Source: Gnetum montanum (lineage: Eukaryota; Streptophyta; Gnetopsida; Gnetales; Gnetaceae). Taken from it: a stretch of DNA of 64,000 bases. The DNA lies in contig MNCI01001451.1 of the NCBI GenBank assembly GCA_015680685.1, positions 99,456 to 163,455 on the forward strand, in the 5' to 3' direction. The notes under the pieces were generated by a model, which saw nothing but the letters and a program-made list of their open reading frames with translations, ran no database searches and was not told where the DNA came from. Position numbers and translations under genes: made by a program. Positions 11,028 to 22,528 of the stretch are shown piece after piece. Every line of letters starts with the position of its first letter. The first letter of the stretch is position 1.

Positions 11028-11739
11028 AGTGATTTCAAGCAACGACAGAATTGCTTCATTATCTTGAATTCACAATGAACAAGCTACTAAAATTTGTCTT
11101 GCTGGAAATCATAGAAATTTATTACCAATTTGAAAATAATAAGTACTACAAAAAATAATCAAAAGCTAAGGTTACATTATATTCTTTCCAACCTATCAAA
11201 AATTGTAGCAATTATTGTAGTATAATTTTCATAGATAATAACTCAAATGTTGTTGAGTTTCTAATACTAAAATTTTAAATAAACCTTCCTAGAGATATTA
11301 CCGTTTAAATAGATTTATAATCACATCAAATTTTTATGAGATGATAGAGAAATAATCCAATCATTTCCCTTCATTCATCCTAGAAAAATTTTAGGATTCA
11401 GAAAATATACTAAATCTCAAAGGAAATATCTTCCAAACTATAATAGATATTATGATGGATTTTAACTAAATGTAGCCACCTATTCTAGCATTAAAATAAA
11501 TCTTGAATCACTAAAAAATATTTTGAAGTGACTAAGATATGATCAAAATAGTGAATTCCCCCTAATTTGGACTATTCAAATTTCAAGATTATGTCAATAA
11601 TGATGGATGATGTTGATGAGTTGATGAATTTCTGCAAGATTGATGAATTGAGGATGAAATAGAGAATTGTTGTTGAAATTACATTGATTATTATTTAATA
11701 GAAATTTCCAAAATATGCCTTGGATATACATATGTGACA
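11028..11739 (-). repeat. Putative 5' LTR of element E
   Basis: On the plus strand it opens TGATTTCAAGC after the primer site, and a possible end is ATATGTGACA at 11739. The other LTR is not in the window, so the boundaries are a guess from TG...CA and position. Immediately after it comes AGTGGGGGAGATT (11740-11752), which looks like a copia polypurine tract in plus orientation and may belong to another relic. Confidence 0.35.
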
Positions 11740-12130
11740 AGTGGGGGAGATTTTACTAAAAATAACACAATATTGCCCCAATGATAAAATAACCCTAAAA
11801 ATTATATATATGGATTGGGGCCAAAATAACATTAAATTTTTTCATAAATTAAAAATTTTCCTATATTTTATTAAAATAAACTCCTATTATATAAAAATAA
11901 TTTGTTATTATCTTCTAATCTTAAAAAAAACTCTAATAAGAGTAATAGTTTCCACTTGAGATTTACTTACATGCTTCTTTCTTTGATAGAAAAAAGGATT
12001 AGTTGTTAGACTTAGGTTTCTAGGCTAAACAAAAATCCTCATGCCATGGAAACATTCACTTCTACCACCTACCATTACTAGACATAATAACCACATATCA
12101 AAAAATCATTAAACCTATGCTCTGATACCA
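11740..12130. other. Debris with a second tRNA-Met-type primer site
   Basis: A second minus-strand TGGTATCAGAGC lies at 12119-12130, with a PPT-like run on the plus strand at 11740-11752. No coding region can be tied to either. Probably the edges of other decayed LTR elements. Confidence 0.4.
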
Positions 12131-14940
12131 ACTTATAATGCCCTCCTTTCTAGCCTTTTATTATAGAGCAATACTTTGGATATATAATCCTAAGTAGAAA
12201 AAAGATCATGGTAAGAGATGGGTAAAAGAAAAATAACTTAACATGATTCAAAAGAAATAATGATGTAACCATGATTCAAAAGAAAAAATTTTTAATAAAA
12301 AATAAAAATATAATAATTAATTATAATATCAAAATCAAAAACTATAATTATGCTTAAAATAATAAAAGAAGATGTAAATATGAAATAAGTGCACAGACAT
12401 AAAAATATCCTATAATAAGAAATATGTCCAACAACGCATAAAAATATCTAGGATTCAAATCCATAATTTTTACAAAACATTAAATTGATACATGTTTAGA
12501 ATATCATAATATGCAATAAAATGAGTATTCTAAATGTTGAAAAATAAATTTGGAATGAAACAAAAAATAGCAATAAATGACAAGAGTCTCTTTTCTTTAC
12601 CTAGATCTAGTGACTTGAACATAAATAATGGATTTAGTATAAAAAAAGTAAGAAATCTTGGCACTTTCTCTAAATGATCTAAGGGAAAGTCTCATTGTAA
12701 GAGGTGAAGGCATGTTGACCTACAAATACATATTACAAGAGTATAAACATATTGAACATCAAGGAGCACTCAACAAACATAAATCTAACATGTAAATGAA
12801 TAAATTAACCAAATTGATTTGTCAACTCCAACATGTTAAATTATAAATAAGGAGGCTAGAATGCATTGCACAGAGTTTAAAAATTATGAATTGTTATCAT
12901 GAATGCTTAATGTAACTAAAATGTCCAAACTGTTCAAACAAATAATTGTCAAACTATCATGTGCATATATTTTCTATTAGTCTCAAAACAAACCACTATT
13001 GTCATAGGCACTATTTAGGGCTTACATCTAACATTATATAGAGAACAAATAAGATCACTAAAGCTAGGATCACTCTCTCGTAGAGGATGGAGCCTATGAT
13101 AAAAGACATACCAACATGTTCTATTGGGAGTAAAATGTCAAACATCTTAAGGGAGCCAATATTTAACTAGCCACATAACTTATTATAGATTTTGATAAAT
13201 AAAAAACATATAGATATGTAAATATGCATAAAATAAACATTCATGGTGGATGAACACAAGAAACAAACCAACAAGATTGAACAACCCAAAAGCTCCATTC
13301 AAGAGTCAATGAATAATCCTATAGCTAACACTAATAGTCTAGCATATCCAAGACTAACAAAAAAGTATTGAACAATCTTAAAAAATAATAAAATATGTCA
13401 AACTAAATCTTCACAACAAGATTGAATTAGAAATGATAAAAATTTAAAGATCACAACCTAGCCATAATTCATGGTTTGATTAGAAAACCAAATAGTAGAA
13501 AAATAATACTTTCTACGCTAACCATGATCATCACATGACTTAACCATGCCTTTTGATCACAAACCACAATTTAAACATGACTTTTGATTAACTCTAATTT
13601 ACTCACAAAATCTTACAATAATAAAAGTATCATAAAAGTTCTAATCAAGATGTCATCACACGATGTGATGGATGATCACAACTAGACCATGACCTATGGT
13701 ATTGCAAGTTTACTAAAATAGAGATTTAAGGGGTTTGGACTAACTATGATCTCATCCATGCCCATGATGAAAAATCATGACTTAATCTTGACTTATGGAT
13801 AGCATAGTTTCATTACAAATTAATGTTATTCCATGATTTTAACTTGAAAATTAAGATAGATAAAAATGGACATGAAATGATCATGCAACAGGCTCTAAAC
13901 AACAAGGGATACTAACAAAAAGATATTGATAAAATAAAAATGTAATACATATCCCTATTAAGGAAAACGATTTCAGAATACTAATGTAGAACCTACTTTC
14001 ATGAATCCCAAAAGGATCCATTCCACAAGCTTTTTAAGTAAATTAAGCAGATAAAATAAGAATAACATAAGGAATTGGAAAAATTTCTTCCCTTGATTAA
14101 AATAACTCTAAAAATATAGAGAAATACATAAAAGTTAAGGAGCCAAGATAAACTAAAACCTCTTTTAGGAATCTTAGAGGTTACATGTCCTTTCTTAGTT
14201 TTGAATTACTCATAATGGAGTCAAACATTAAGACTATATATTTATTAGAGACTTTCCTAATCTCTCTCAAGTGCTCTCCCTTACCTCTTAAATTTTCTAC
14301 ACAAGCTTTCTTCTTGGATAAGCTATGTTAGACATCTTTTAACTTTCTCTTTCTCAACTTGTCTCTTAACACTTACCCAAACTCAGACCTTGGATACTTA
14401 TTTCTAGTATCTTTTGTGATCTTTCACCTTCCTTAGTATTCAAAGATAAAAATTAATATATTTTCTCTTACAAAAAAATAAAATAAAATAAAATAAAAGA
14501 AGACATCCTTGAAGTTGAAATACGTATTTTCTAAGAGTGAAATCATACATACGAAGATATCTTTGTGACTTAAAAGACATATTTCAAAACTTATCATGTA
14601 CAAAAATGCCTTTCATCATGGAAATACATCTTTGATTTAGAAAAGATTTCTTTCAAGCATAGAAGATGTCTTTCCAATTATCATCCAAAACAACAAGATG
14701 TCCTTACTAAATTTCCAAACATCTTGAATGCATTTCAAACTCTACAAGACATAAAGACAACATATATAAGAAGATATACACAAAATAATAATGCATTAAG
14801 GATTACATGAAATGTTAGGTGATGTCCTCATCATCTCTTCCACTCATAAAATGTCATACTTAATGACCTTTCACAAGTTGGAAGGCACAATGATCCCATG
14901 AATTAAGGCCATTATACTTAGCATAACAATCATGACTCAA
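12131..14940. other. AT-rich stretch without recognisable genes
   Basis: I see no coding sequence or LTR ends here. It contains an (AAAAT)n run at about 14473-14498 and a short hairpin CATCACA-CGA-TGTGATG near 13653-13669. Probably very old repeat DNA. Confidence 0.5.
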
Positions 14941-16200
14941 TGTATCAAAAAACATAAGAATGTTTAAAACCACTCCTAGTTAAAATGTTTGAGGTTTTGG
15001 TTTTGAGCTTCTCTTGATCATGGAAGCTTATCTTCATGCCCCACCATGCTACCTCCAATTCAGCATCTCCTTGGAATGCTACCATTACATCCTCATGATG
15101 ACCCAAACATGCACAAAAGTAGAACATGTACCTAGAAGAATAATTATTAGCATCAATCAATGGAGTAGGTCTCCTTGTCTAATTCCAAAATACTAATGAT
15201 ATTTCTCCACTTATTGTCAACTGATCTTTCTTATTCTCCTAACATCTTATTGCTAAGATAAATTTCTATCTAGCATTAATACAAATGCTCAAAAGCATCA
15301 GTCAAGATAGTATTTCCATCAATAATTGACATTGGATAATAGCAAAAAAAACCTTCTTTTCATTCCTATAAGATTTTACATAATCATTCATGGTATCTAT
15401 CTCAAATGCATTATCTTCTACATCCAAGAAAATTTCATCATAAATAGCATTCATCCTTACCAATTCCTTACAACTAGGAGGCATCAATAAAAAATTCAAG
15501 GTATCAACCTTACTTTGAATAATAATGGATAGCAACCTAAGCTTATGATTTTCATGATTCATAGTCCAACTATGATTTTATCCATCAAAAATAACTTTAT
15601 TATCATAATTTCATGGTCTAGAAAACATGAGATCTAAATAATTGATAGGTAAATACATTGTAAAAAATCTGATCATGAAAATATCTAATGGAATAATCAA
15701 TAATGTACTGTTTCTTAACTTTCTTATAATGATTATTTATTAACCAATGGAATTTTTATAGATTAGGGTGAGGACTTATAGATAAATGCAATGACTTCAT
15801 AGACTTGGTAAAGATCACATTCTCTTGTGCTTGACAATCAATGAGCATAATCAATGAATAATCTTTAGAATCATAATTAGTTTTAAACAAAATCTTTCAT
15901 ATAACATCTTGATTTACACTAACATGTCCAACTAATTTACAACTATTGAACTCAAATTACTCAAAAATGTACAAAGAAATAGGTTTACATACCTTTCATG
16001 AATATTCATGATCATCTTCTTGCATTGTTTGAATTTCTTTATCCTTATAGGTATTCTTATTTGGTTTAGTGCACTCCAACTATCTACATCATGTTTACCA
16101 TAATTATAGCATAATTCATTACCTTTTAGAGATCTTTCCCTTTTTCGTCCCTTCCTTAAAGAAGTAGAATCCATTTCATTCTTTTTCTTATATTCTAATT

Positions 16201-16775
16201 TGTAACGTCCCCATTCTAAAATGGTGCTATTGCATAATGAAGATGGTGCCTCTTCATAACAAGTGTTATCATTATCATAATAAGACCTAAAAGGGCATGT
16301 TGTAATTGAGACCTAAAAGGGTGCATTGTAATAATGGACATGTCTCTTTAGTTAACCTTTGGGGTTGTGACCTATGGCATTTATTCCTGGGCTTAAAGGT
16401 CATGCTAGCATGGTGCAGTGGAGTTGGTAATGGTGAGTCACAAAAGTAAAATGAAGCAGAATAGGAAGGGGACTAGCCATCCCTTCTAGCTAGTGATAGG
16501 CCTAACCATGGTGGTAGTGTTGGATTGGCTATAAGGCGATAGATGCTAAAGGAAGAAAATCCTAGGGAACAGTCTTAGAGCATGATCTAGATACTCTATT
16601 CCATATCAATAAAGCACTCTTTCCTCTATTCTTTTGCACCTTCCCTGTTATTTTCATTATGCATTATGTCAAATGTTACGTATATTTGATGTTTGGTAAA
16701 TTGTCTTCTTACACATAATGTCTAATATAACGTATATTTGATGTTTGCCATGACATCCTAGAATGGGATGTCACA
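16201..16775. repeat. Solo LTR inside relic H (575 bp)
   Basis: It opens TGTAACGTCCCCATTCTA and closes TAGAATGGGATGTCACA, an imperfect inverted end of about 20 bases. It is flanked by perfect TAATT duplications (16196-16200 and 16776-16780). It lies inside a gag frame, proving insertion. It contains CAATAAAGC (about 16607, plus) as a possible polyadenylation signal and a duplicated block ending GTATATTTGATGTTTG near its right end (about 16680-16750). It is unrelated to the Athila-like LTRs. Confidence 0.9.
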
Positions 16776-17305
16776 TAATTCCTCCTTTGATAATTTCTTT
16801 ATCTTTTAAGCTATTTATTTCTTATTTTTAATCTTATGATCCTTTTCTTATTTTAAGAAAAATTCTTAATTTTCAATTTAGCTTTGAGAGTAAGATCATA
16901 GGCTTCATCAAGAGTATTATGCTTATAGAATGCTAATTCTTGCTGATATTGCAATGTTAATCCACTAATGACTTTAGAATCTTATTCATACATAGTCAAA
17001 TGAACATCAACCATTTTCAATGCTTTAAAAAATTCAACATGATGTTTTTTTCCCTTTAGATACCCTTTCTTAAGCAATTTTAGCTTCTTGAAGGCTTCAT
17101 GATAGAAGGATTGTGTTAGGAAACTTTTTCTTCATCATGAAATCCATTAGTTTTCAACTCTTAATGGATCTTCCATGTTCTTTAACATACTTGAGAAATT
17201 CCTTGTCCCAACATTTGACTAGAAATCCTTCATGTTTACTCTCAACAATACGAATAATTTACTTAGTAGAAAGTTTCTCATGAAGAAAATACTTATTCAC
17301 AACTA

Positions 17306-17326
17306 TAAAGAAAGAAAGAAAGAAAT
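17306..17326 (+). repeat. (AAAG)n microsatellite
   Basis: About five tandem AAAG units within the gag relic H. Confidence 0.8.
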
Positions 17327-17984
17327 AAGTACCCTCAACAACTTTAAAGATGGGAATATCCACATGAGGAACTCTAAAAGAAGTTTTTAAAATTTTTACA
17401 AACATTTCATCATTTTTTGCCTCGTTATTATGAAGAAAAGGAAAATTTTTCTCATACCTTTGAGTTCTAGTCTCTTCTTTTCTTGGATTTATTTGATCAT
17501 TTCCTCCTATTAATCTTTCAATAGATGCAAAAGGATTCTCCTCTTCACTTTTTCTTGAAGTTTTATCAAAATATTGGTGCTTGCTAACCATTACTTTGGA
17601 AAGGACTTCTTGTCTTTCAACCTCAAAATCCTTAAAAAGGTCTATGAGATCTTTAAGCTTTTGTTCAAATGCTTGATTTATCATCTTATTAGAATCCATA
17701 CCTTTTATAATGATAAAGGTAAATGCTTAAAGATAAAAGATGACATATTTAAGAAATTCCTTTCAATTCAAGTAAAGAAGATTCTAAATTCTAACATAAA
17801 GTGTAATGAAGATGTAATTAACTTCAAATCCTACCTTTTAAGTAAATGGATGTTCAACTATGAAAAAAAAACTTAATGTTACAAGATTCAAGTAATCTTT
17901 ACAAATCTTGTATTCTTCAAAGACTAAGTGGATGTAATTATATCCAATTCTTGAATTTTCTTCAAAACTTGATAAAGATCACTA

Positions 17985-18985
17985 AATTGTGTATGGAAAG
18001 AAGGGGAATGAGATAATGGAAATCTCACACCCTTTTATTTTAACATTAGAGAGAGTGGGAGAGGGAGGAAGGGGTGGGGTAGGGGGGTGTGGTTTGTGAG
18101 GGGGAAGGAAGGGAAGTTTGAAGGTCAAAATGGAAACCTGGTAGTTTCCAAAGATGGTTTTGGTAGGCTGCCAACTTTTACCATAAAGAAGGGAAAAATA
18201 GGTTTGGTTGGTATGAAAACAAACATTAATCTTTTAGAAAAAATGTTGTAGAAAAAATTAAATGGTTTTTAAGGCTTCCATGCTAGCTTTGTTCTAGAAA
18301 TTCACAACAGATGTTGTGAAACTTCAACATCCACACCACCTGCAACTTTCACACTGAGAATTCTGCTATAGGGGGGTAAAGACAACATTGGATTCCTTGG
18401 GAGTTTTAGCTTCAAAAACTAGAAAATGGCTTTCAACCTACAATCTTGGCAATGGAATAAAAGTTGATCTAATCATTAAGTTGGTAACAAACCTCATCCA
18501 CATCGGCCTACCAATTGCCTCTACATTGAGTATGGCAAAAAGGGGGAAAGAAGGAGGTGAGATGATGGGAATCTCACACATCCTACCTTAATGTTGATGA
18601 GGGGAAGGAAGAAAAATAGAGTGGAAAGTTGGTGTTTTTCCACTAAAATTTGTTTTTAGTGAGCTACCAATTTTCTCAACTTGAAAAAAATGGGGGAAGC
18701 CAACTTATGGAAGAGTTGAACCACCCAATTTAGAAACTAGAGAATAAAATATTCATAGTAGAAAGGAAAAATAAGGGGAAAGAGATGTCAACATTGGCTT
18801 TGGGCTATAAAATTAATAGCAAGTGTTGTGAAAAGCCAACACATAACCACCTACAACTTCCACATTGTAATTTTGGTCACATGGGGGGAAAGATCAACAT
18901 TAATTATTCAAAGGTTTTGGTTGTAAAAAATCAAAGAAAAGTTTGCAAATGGCCATGTTGGTAATGGAGAAGAATAGATATGGTC
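17985..18985. repeat. Tandem duplication, two copies of about 0.5 kb
   Basis: Copy 1 (about 17995-18450) and copy 2 (about 18535-18985) share the order AAGGAGG.GAGAT.ATGG.AATCTCACAC, a G-rich GAGGGGAAGGAAG block, a block with ACACACCACCTGCAACTT-like text, then GGGGGGAAAGA.CAACATT and TGGCAATGG/TGGTAATGG. They are clearly related but much diverged. They lie upstream of gag relic H, so they could be duplicated leader or LTR sequence of that element. Confidence 0.6.
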
Positions 18986-19241
18986 ATAGAATTCAAGTGA
19001 AGGCCCTTCTTCTAGCATCAAGAAAAACTATTACAACTGAAAATCTTGGTCCCTCAAGAAACTAGAGATCCCTAGTGTAGCAGTTCCTCAACCCCAAATC
19101 CCTAGGGTTTCCATAAGAAAAATGAGATTCTAGATGCCATGGCTAGTCCAACATATCAACCAAGGACTTATGAAATGCAACCCTATGTCACTATATGCAA
19201 TGCATGGAATGTGCTTCCTTTTGCTCTTTCCAAATTCATTT

Positions 19242-19261
19242 TCCTTGGAAATTTCCAAGGA
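19242..19261. other. 20-bp perfect palindrome
   Basis: TCCTTGGAAATTTCCAAGGA equals its own reverse complement. It lies right at the left truncation edge of element B. Confidence 0.9.
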
Positions 19262-19267
19262 GAGGTC

Positions 19268-21778
19268 TTAGATTCCCAACCATGCATTAATTGTACTAAA
19301 CCTAGCCCTTTCCATGATGATTGAGAATTTCCCCTTGTAGTTATCAATACAAATCACTAGAAAGCTAGTAAGATAGGACCACCCATAGATGGTGGTCATA
19401 ATGTCTTTCACTAGTCCCAAGGGAATGGTGATGGAATAATCTACCAACTCAAGATGAATGTTGCTCTTCATGAGTGGAGGTAGGTTCTAGGCTTTGTACA
19501 TTTCATGAAAAATCAAATTTACACCAGAACCGAATTCAAGAAGAGTCTTGTGAGGTTCATTCCTAGAGATTTGCAAATCAATGAGGGGACTCCCAGGAGT
19601 AAATATTTTCTTGGAAAGTTTACCAGCATTTATCCAATACATGACAACATGGATCAACATTACAGTGTGGAAATTGGAAGACATTTGGTCTAAAGGGACC
19701 TCAGATGAGGTTGCACATGATGAGGAAGATATAGGTTCATCAACCGTAGGTATTTGTAAGGACTTTGAAGGACTACTAGTTTGGGAGAAAGGTCCTTTTT
19801 TTGGGGTTTTCCCTCTAAACCACTTGGTTGAGGAGGCATCTATAAGTTAATAGCCCTTGTGGCATTTTTTTTTGTTGTAGTTGGACATGAATTTCATCCT
19901 ACATTGTTGGAGCTACTGGTAATTGAGTTGAGGGTGGAGGTATAGTTGTAGAAGAATGGGGAGGGTAGAATGGAAATGAGGATTCTTATTATAGAGATTC
20001 AACTCTATAGTATTCAAGAGGGTAGTAGTGGTATTGAAAAGAGGCATGACTAGAAGAATCATGTAGAAAAATTGGTTGTTGAACATAGTACCCATAGGGA
20101 TGTAGTTGTTAGTAAGGATATTTCTACCTTGGTGGTGGCATCCCCCATGACTATGGATGCTATCATTACTAGTATTGCTCATGAGGTTGGGTGAAGCTCC
20201 ACTCAAATAGTAGGCTTGCTGTTGGTGGAACTACTTGTAATTGCTTTGAGCATAAGGTAAAATCTTGGGTGCTTGCCTTGCTACCAATCTAGGATTCAGT
20301 GAATACACCCTAGACTTCTGCAAATGTGACACAATCGGGTAACATTCCTTAGGATGTTCATATTGGTAGATGTCACATCCATCATCATCATCCATCTTAG
20401 ATTTCATAACCTCCTCAATGATAGTAGCTTTACCCTTACTCCTTTGATGGGCACCTTTAGCTTCTTTCATTCTCCTTTGGTCACAATTGCTACCTTCCTC
20501 TTTGGAATCTTTTGTAATTCCAAGAGTAGTTTGAAATTTTTCATTCAAAGAATCCCACATTTTTTCTACCTTGGACAATATTTTAGAAATAGATTTTTGT
20601 ATTGGCAAAGTTTTATGCTATGCCACTTCATCAAGTGGTGCCTCCTCCTTGTTGTCATAGAACTAGACTTTCCTTTTTCAAATGAAAGAATCCTAGTTGT
20701 ACTCCTTCACAATTTCCCTTTTTTACAACTCACCCTCTTCTTTGGCCACCTACTCAATTAGCCTTTGGATTTGATGGGCATTAAGCTTTGAAAGTCTCCC
20801 TTGGGCATAGACCCCAAGAGTTCTCCTTATTTCTATTCAAAGGCCATCTATGATATGGCAAAGCTACTCCCTTTAAGAAAATTCATGGCCTAGGCACCTA
20901 TGAAATAGAAAGTAATATCTACCCATGGATGCATCCAATGATTCATGTGTTCCTTATCTTCACCCCTATATCTAGTTCCTTAGATTGGACACTTGGTAGT
21001 ACATTTGATACTTCTTGTTGAAAAGTTCAAGCATCATACTCCATTGTTTAATTAATTTTGGTTCTAAGGATTGGTACCAGCTTTTTGCCTCCTTAATGAG
21101 TGTCCTTGGGAATAGCTTTAGGTTTTTCCCTTCATTTTTAATGTTCTACAAGACATAGGAATTATGAAAGAATTGAAGATGGATTTGTGGATTTGAGTTG
21201 TATCCCCATTCAAACTTGGGAATGTTGTTCATAGCCAACCATTTGATTTTGCTATATGTCACATGCCTTGTTGGAATTCTCATGGACTTTGCAATATTTA
21301 ACATATTTCTATGATGGACATGATGCCTATGATGTCCTCTATTATCCCTTCTATCATGGTGGTGGACCTCCCTTGATTGCCCATGCCATTGGTCTCTATT
21401 GGTTTGGTAGACCCTATGATCATCTCTATCCCATAGGTCACCTTCATCATGGTCACATCCTCTAAAAATTTGATTAGAGGTAGAGGAGAAAGAAGATGAG
21501 CATGTTGAATGTGAAGAGGGAGGAGATCCAACATTAGTGTGATGCCTGCTATTGCCTCTTCTTTAGTCACAACCACAATCATCATGCTTGTCATCATCAT
21601 GATGCTTTTCAATATTCCTACCTTGACTCCCACCTTTGGGGCTCCCATGGCCATGGGACACATTCTTCCCTAAAGCAAGGTTGTTCATAGTGGACTAGAA
21701 GTTATGGTTAAGGATCCTCACTTCAAAGACAAGGGAAGAAGAGTTTGTAAATTGAGAACCCCCAAAAAAGGAATCCTC
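19268..21778 (-). pseudogene. gag (3' part) and protease of element B, broken
   Basis: Minus strand. 21240-20750 keeps the capsid pattern: KSWYQSLEPK and LFNKKYQMYYQVSNL near 21100-20990. 20608-20231 reads as the region before the nucleocapsid, ending in DGCDIYQYEHPKECYP, where the zinc knuckle's second Cys is Tyr. A Pro/Tyr/Ser-rich stretch follows. The protease (19684-19268) has LLEFGSGVNLIFHEMY around the active site, where the catalytic Asp appears as Glu, and SIIMERARFSTINAW in place of the IILGRPFLAT block. B ends abruptly there. Stops and frameshifts are frequent. Confidence 0.65.
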
Positions 21779-22341
21779 TGTGAGAGAGGTAGTAGGGTTG
21801 TTGGTAGCCTGCTACCTCCCCCATGGTTCAGGGGCCATGGGGGCATAAGGGGTCCGTCGCTCCTTGTGTCTTTGGAACCATACTGGCATGGCAATTCCAT
21901 GCATTAGTAAGAGGTGGCTACAACCTACCTCATTACCTCACTTGGTAGGACCTTGCCTGGGAGGGTTGCGTAGTTCAACTCTGCGTTGGGCTGTTTTTAC
22001 TGGGTATGTCATGGGACGTGCTATGGGATGTTGCGTGCGCTCCTTGGAGCATGACACCAACTACCAGCACGCGGTGATGAATCTAGAGGGTTCAGCTGGT
22101 AGTCCCTGTGGTGTCCACATGAGTGGAGCAAGGGAGTGCTATCTAGCTTGTTAGTGTATTGCGAATATTGTTTATGAAACACCGCTCAGGAGACATGCTA
22201 ACGCTAACACATTGTTTGTTGGCATGTGTTTCAAGCTTGTTGATTGCTGAGGCATATTCCTCTTGAGTTTGTCCCGATTCAGAATCTGCTTGGGAAACTC
22301 TTGGGGTGCCGAACAATGTGCTTAGGGACAACGTTGTTATA
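21779..22341 (+). repeat. Element C, 5' LTR (563 bp)
   Basis: It opens TGTGAGAGAGGTAGTAGGG and ends CAACGTTGTTATA, where the other copy ends TTACA. It is preceded by the target duplication TCCTC (21774-21778). It differs from the 3' LTR at about 45-50 sites by eye, nearly all C/T or G/A transitions, which is about 8-9% divergence. Confidence 0.95.
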
Positions 22342-22343
22342 GA

Positions 22344-22356
22344 TGGTATCAGAGCC
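22344..22356 (+). other. Primer binding site of element C
   Basis: TGGTATCAGAGCC two bases after the 5' LTR, the initiator tRNA-Met type. Confidence 0.9.
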
Positions 22357-22528
22357 TCACAGTTTCAGTTGTTGATAAAACTTTCTCGCTAAGTGGGTAT
22401 CAGGGTTTGTGGTTTGTGAGGTTTTCATTTTCACCATTTTCAACTTCTGCTAACCACTCTCCCTTGGAGGGTGGCCTTGTACTAAAGCTCTCTCTTTGGC
22501 ATACATGAAGCTTGGTGGACTGAGTGAC

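Larger units (their letters stand above)
8075..11739 (-). mobile_element. Element E: Ty1/copia fragment, split by solo LTR and cut by element A
   Basis: Minus-strand order is putative LTR (11739-11028), tRNA-Met-type primer site (11022-11011), gag (about 10960-9990), the protease/pre-integrase region (9944-9588), the solo LTR at 8757-9587, and integrase (8756-8075). It ends where element A begins at 8074. RT and RNase H should lie on the far side of A, outside this window. The gag-protease-integrase order before RT is diagnostic for Ty1/copia. Confidence 0.75.
15300..17699 (-). pseudogene. Ty3/gypsy gag-protease relic H, split by a solo LTR
   Basis: The minus-strand frame starts MDSNKMINQAFEQKLKDL at 17699. 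A charged helical region is followed by HVDIPIFKVVEGTYFFLSFF and IKSWKLMDFMMKKKFPNTIL (17350-17130), matching the capsid pattern of Ty3/gypsy gag. The solo LTR at 16201-16775 interrupts it. Beyond it is a degraded zinc knuckle (CYNYGKHDVDS, about 16100), then a protease-like part with LIDCQAQENVI (about 15840) and SRPWNYDNKVIFDG (about 15620-15580). The last piece matches the GRPWQYDRxxxHDG motif of Ty3/gypsy proteases. The catalytic DTG/DGG site reads DCQ. RT is not found. Many stops. Confidence 0.6.

Noticed and set aside
19050-19110. A primer-site-like AGATCCCTAGTG near the left end of element B
   Set aside because: Only about nine bases agree with the D primer site and it lacks an adjacent LTR or the TTGGCA part.
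21298-21663. A 121-residue minus-strand Met/Ile-rich frame
   Set aside because: It is a shifted reading of the Arg/His/Asp-rich part of gag in element B. The same effect gives a Met-rich frame in element D at 52900-53325.
21864-22154. Matching 96-residue frames in both LTRs of element C (21864 and 28125)
   Set aside because: They are identical in position because the LTRs are copies. LTRs rarely encode proteins and the frame shows no known domain.
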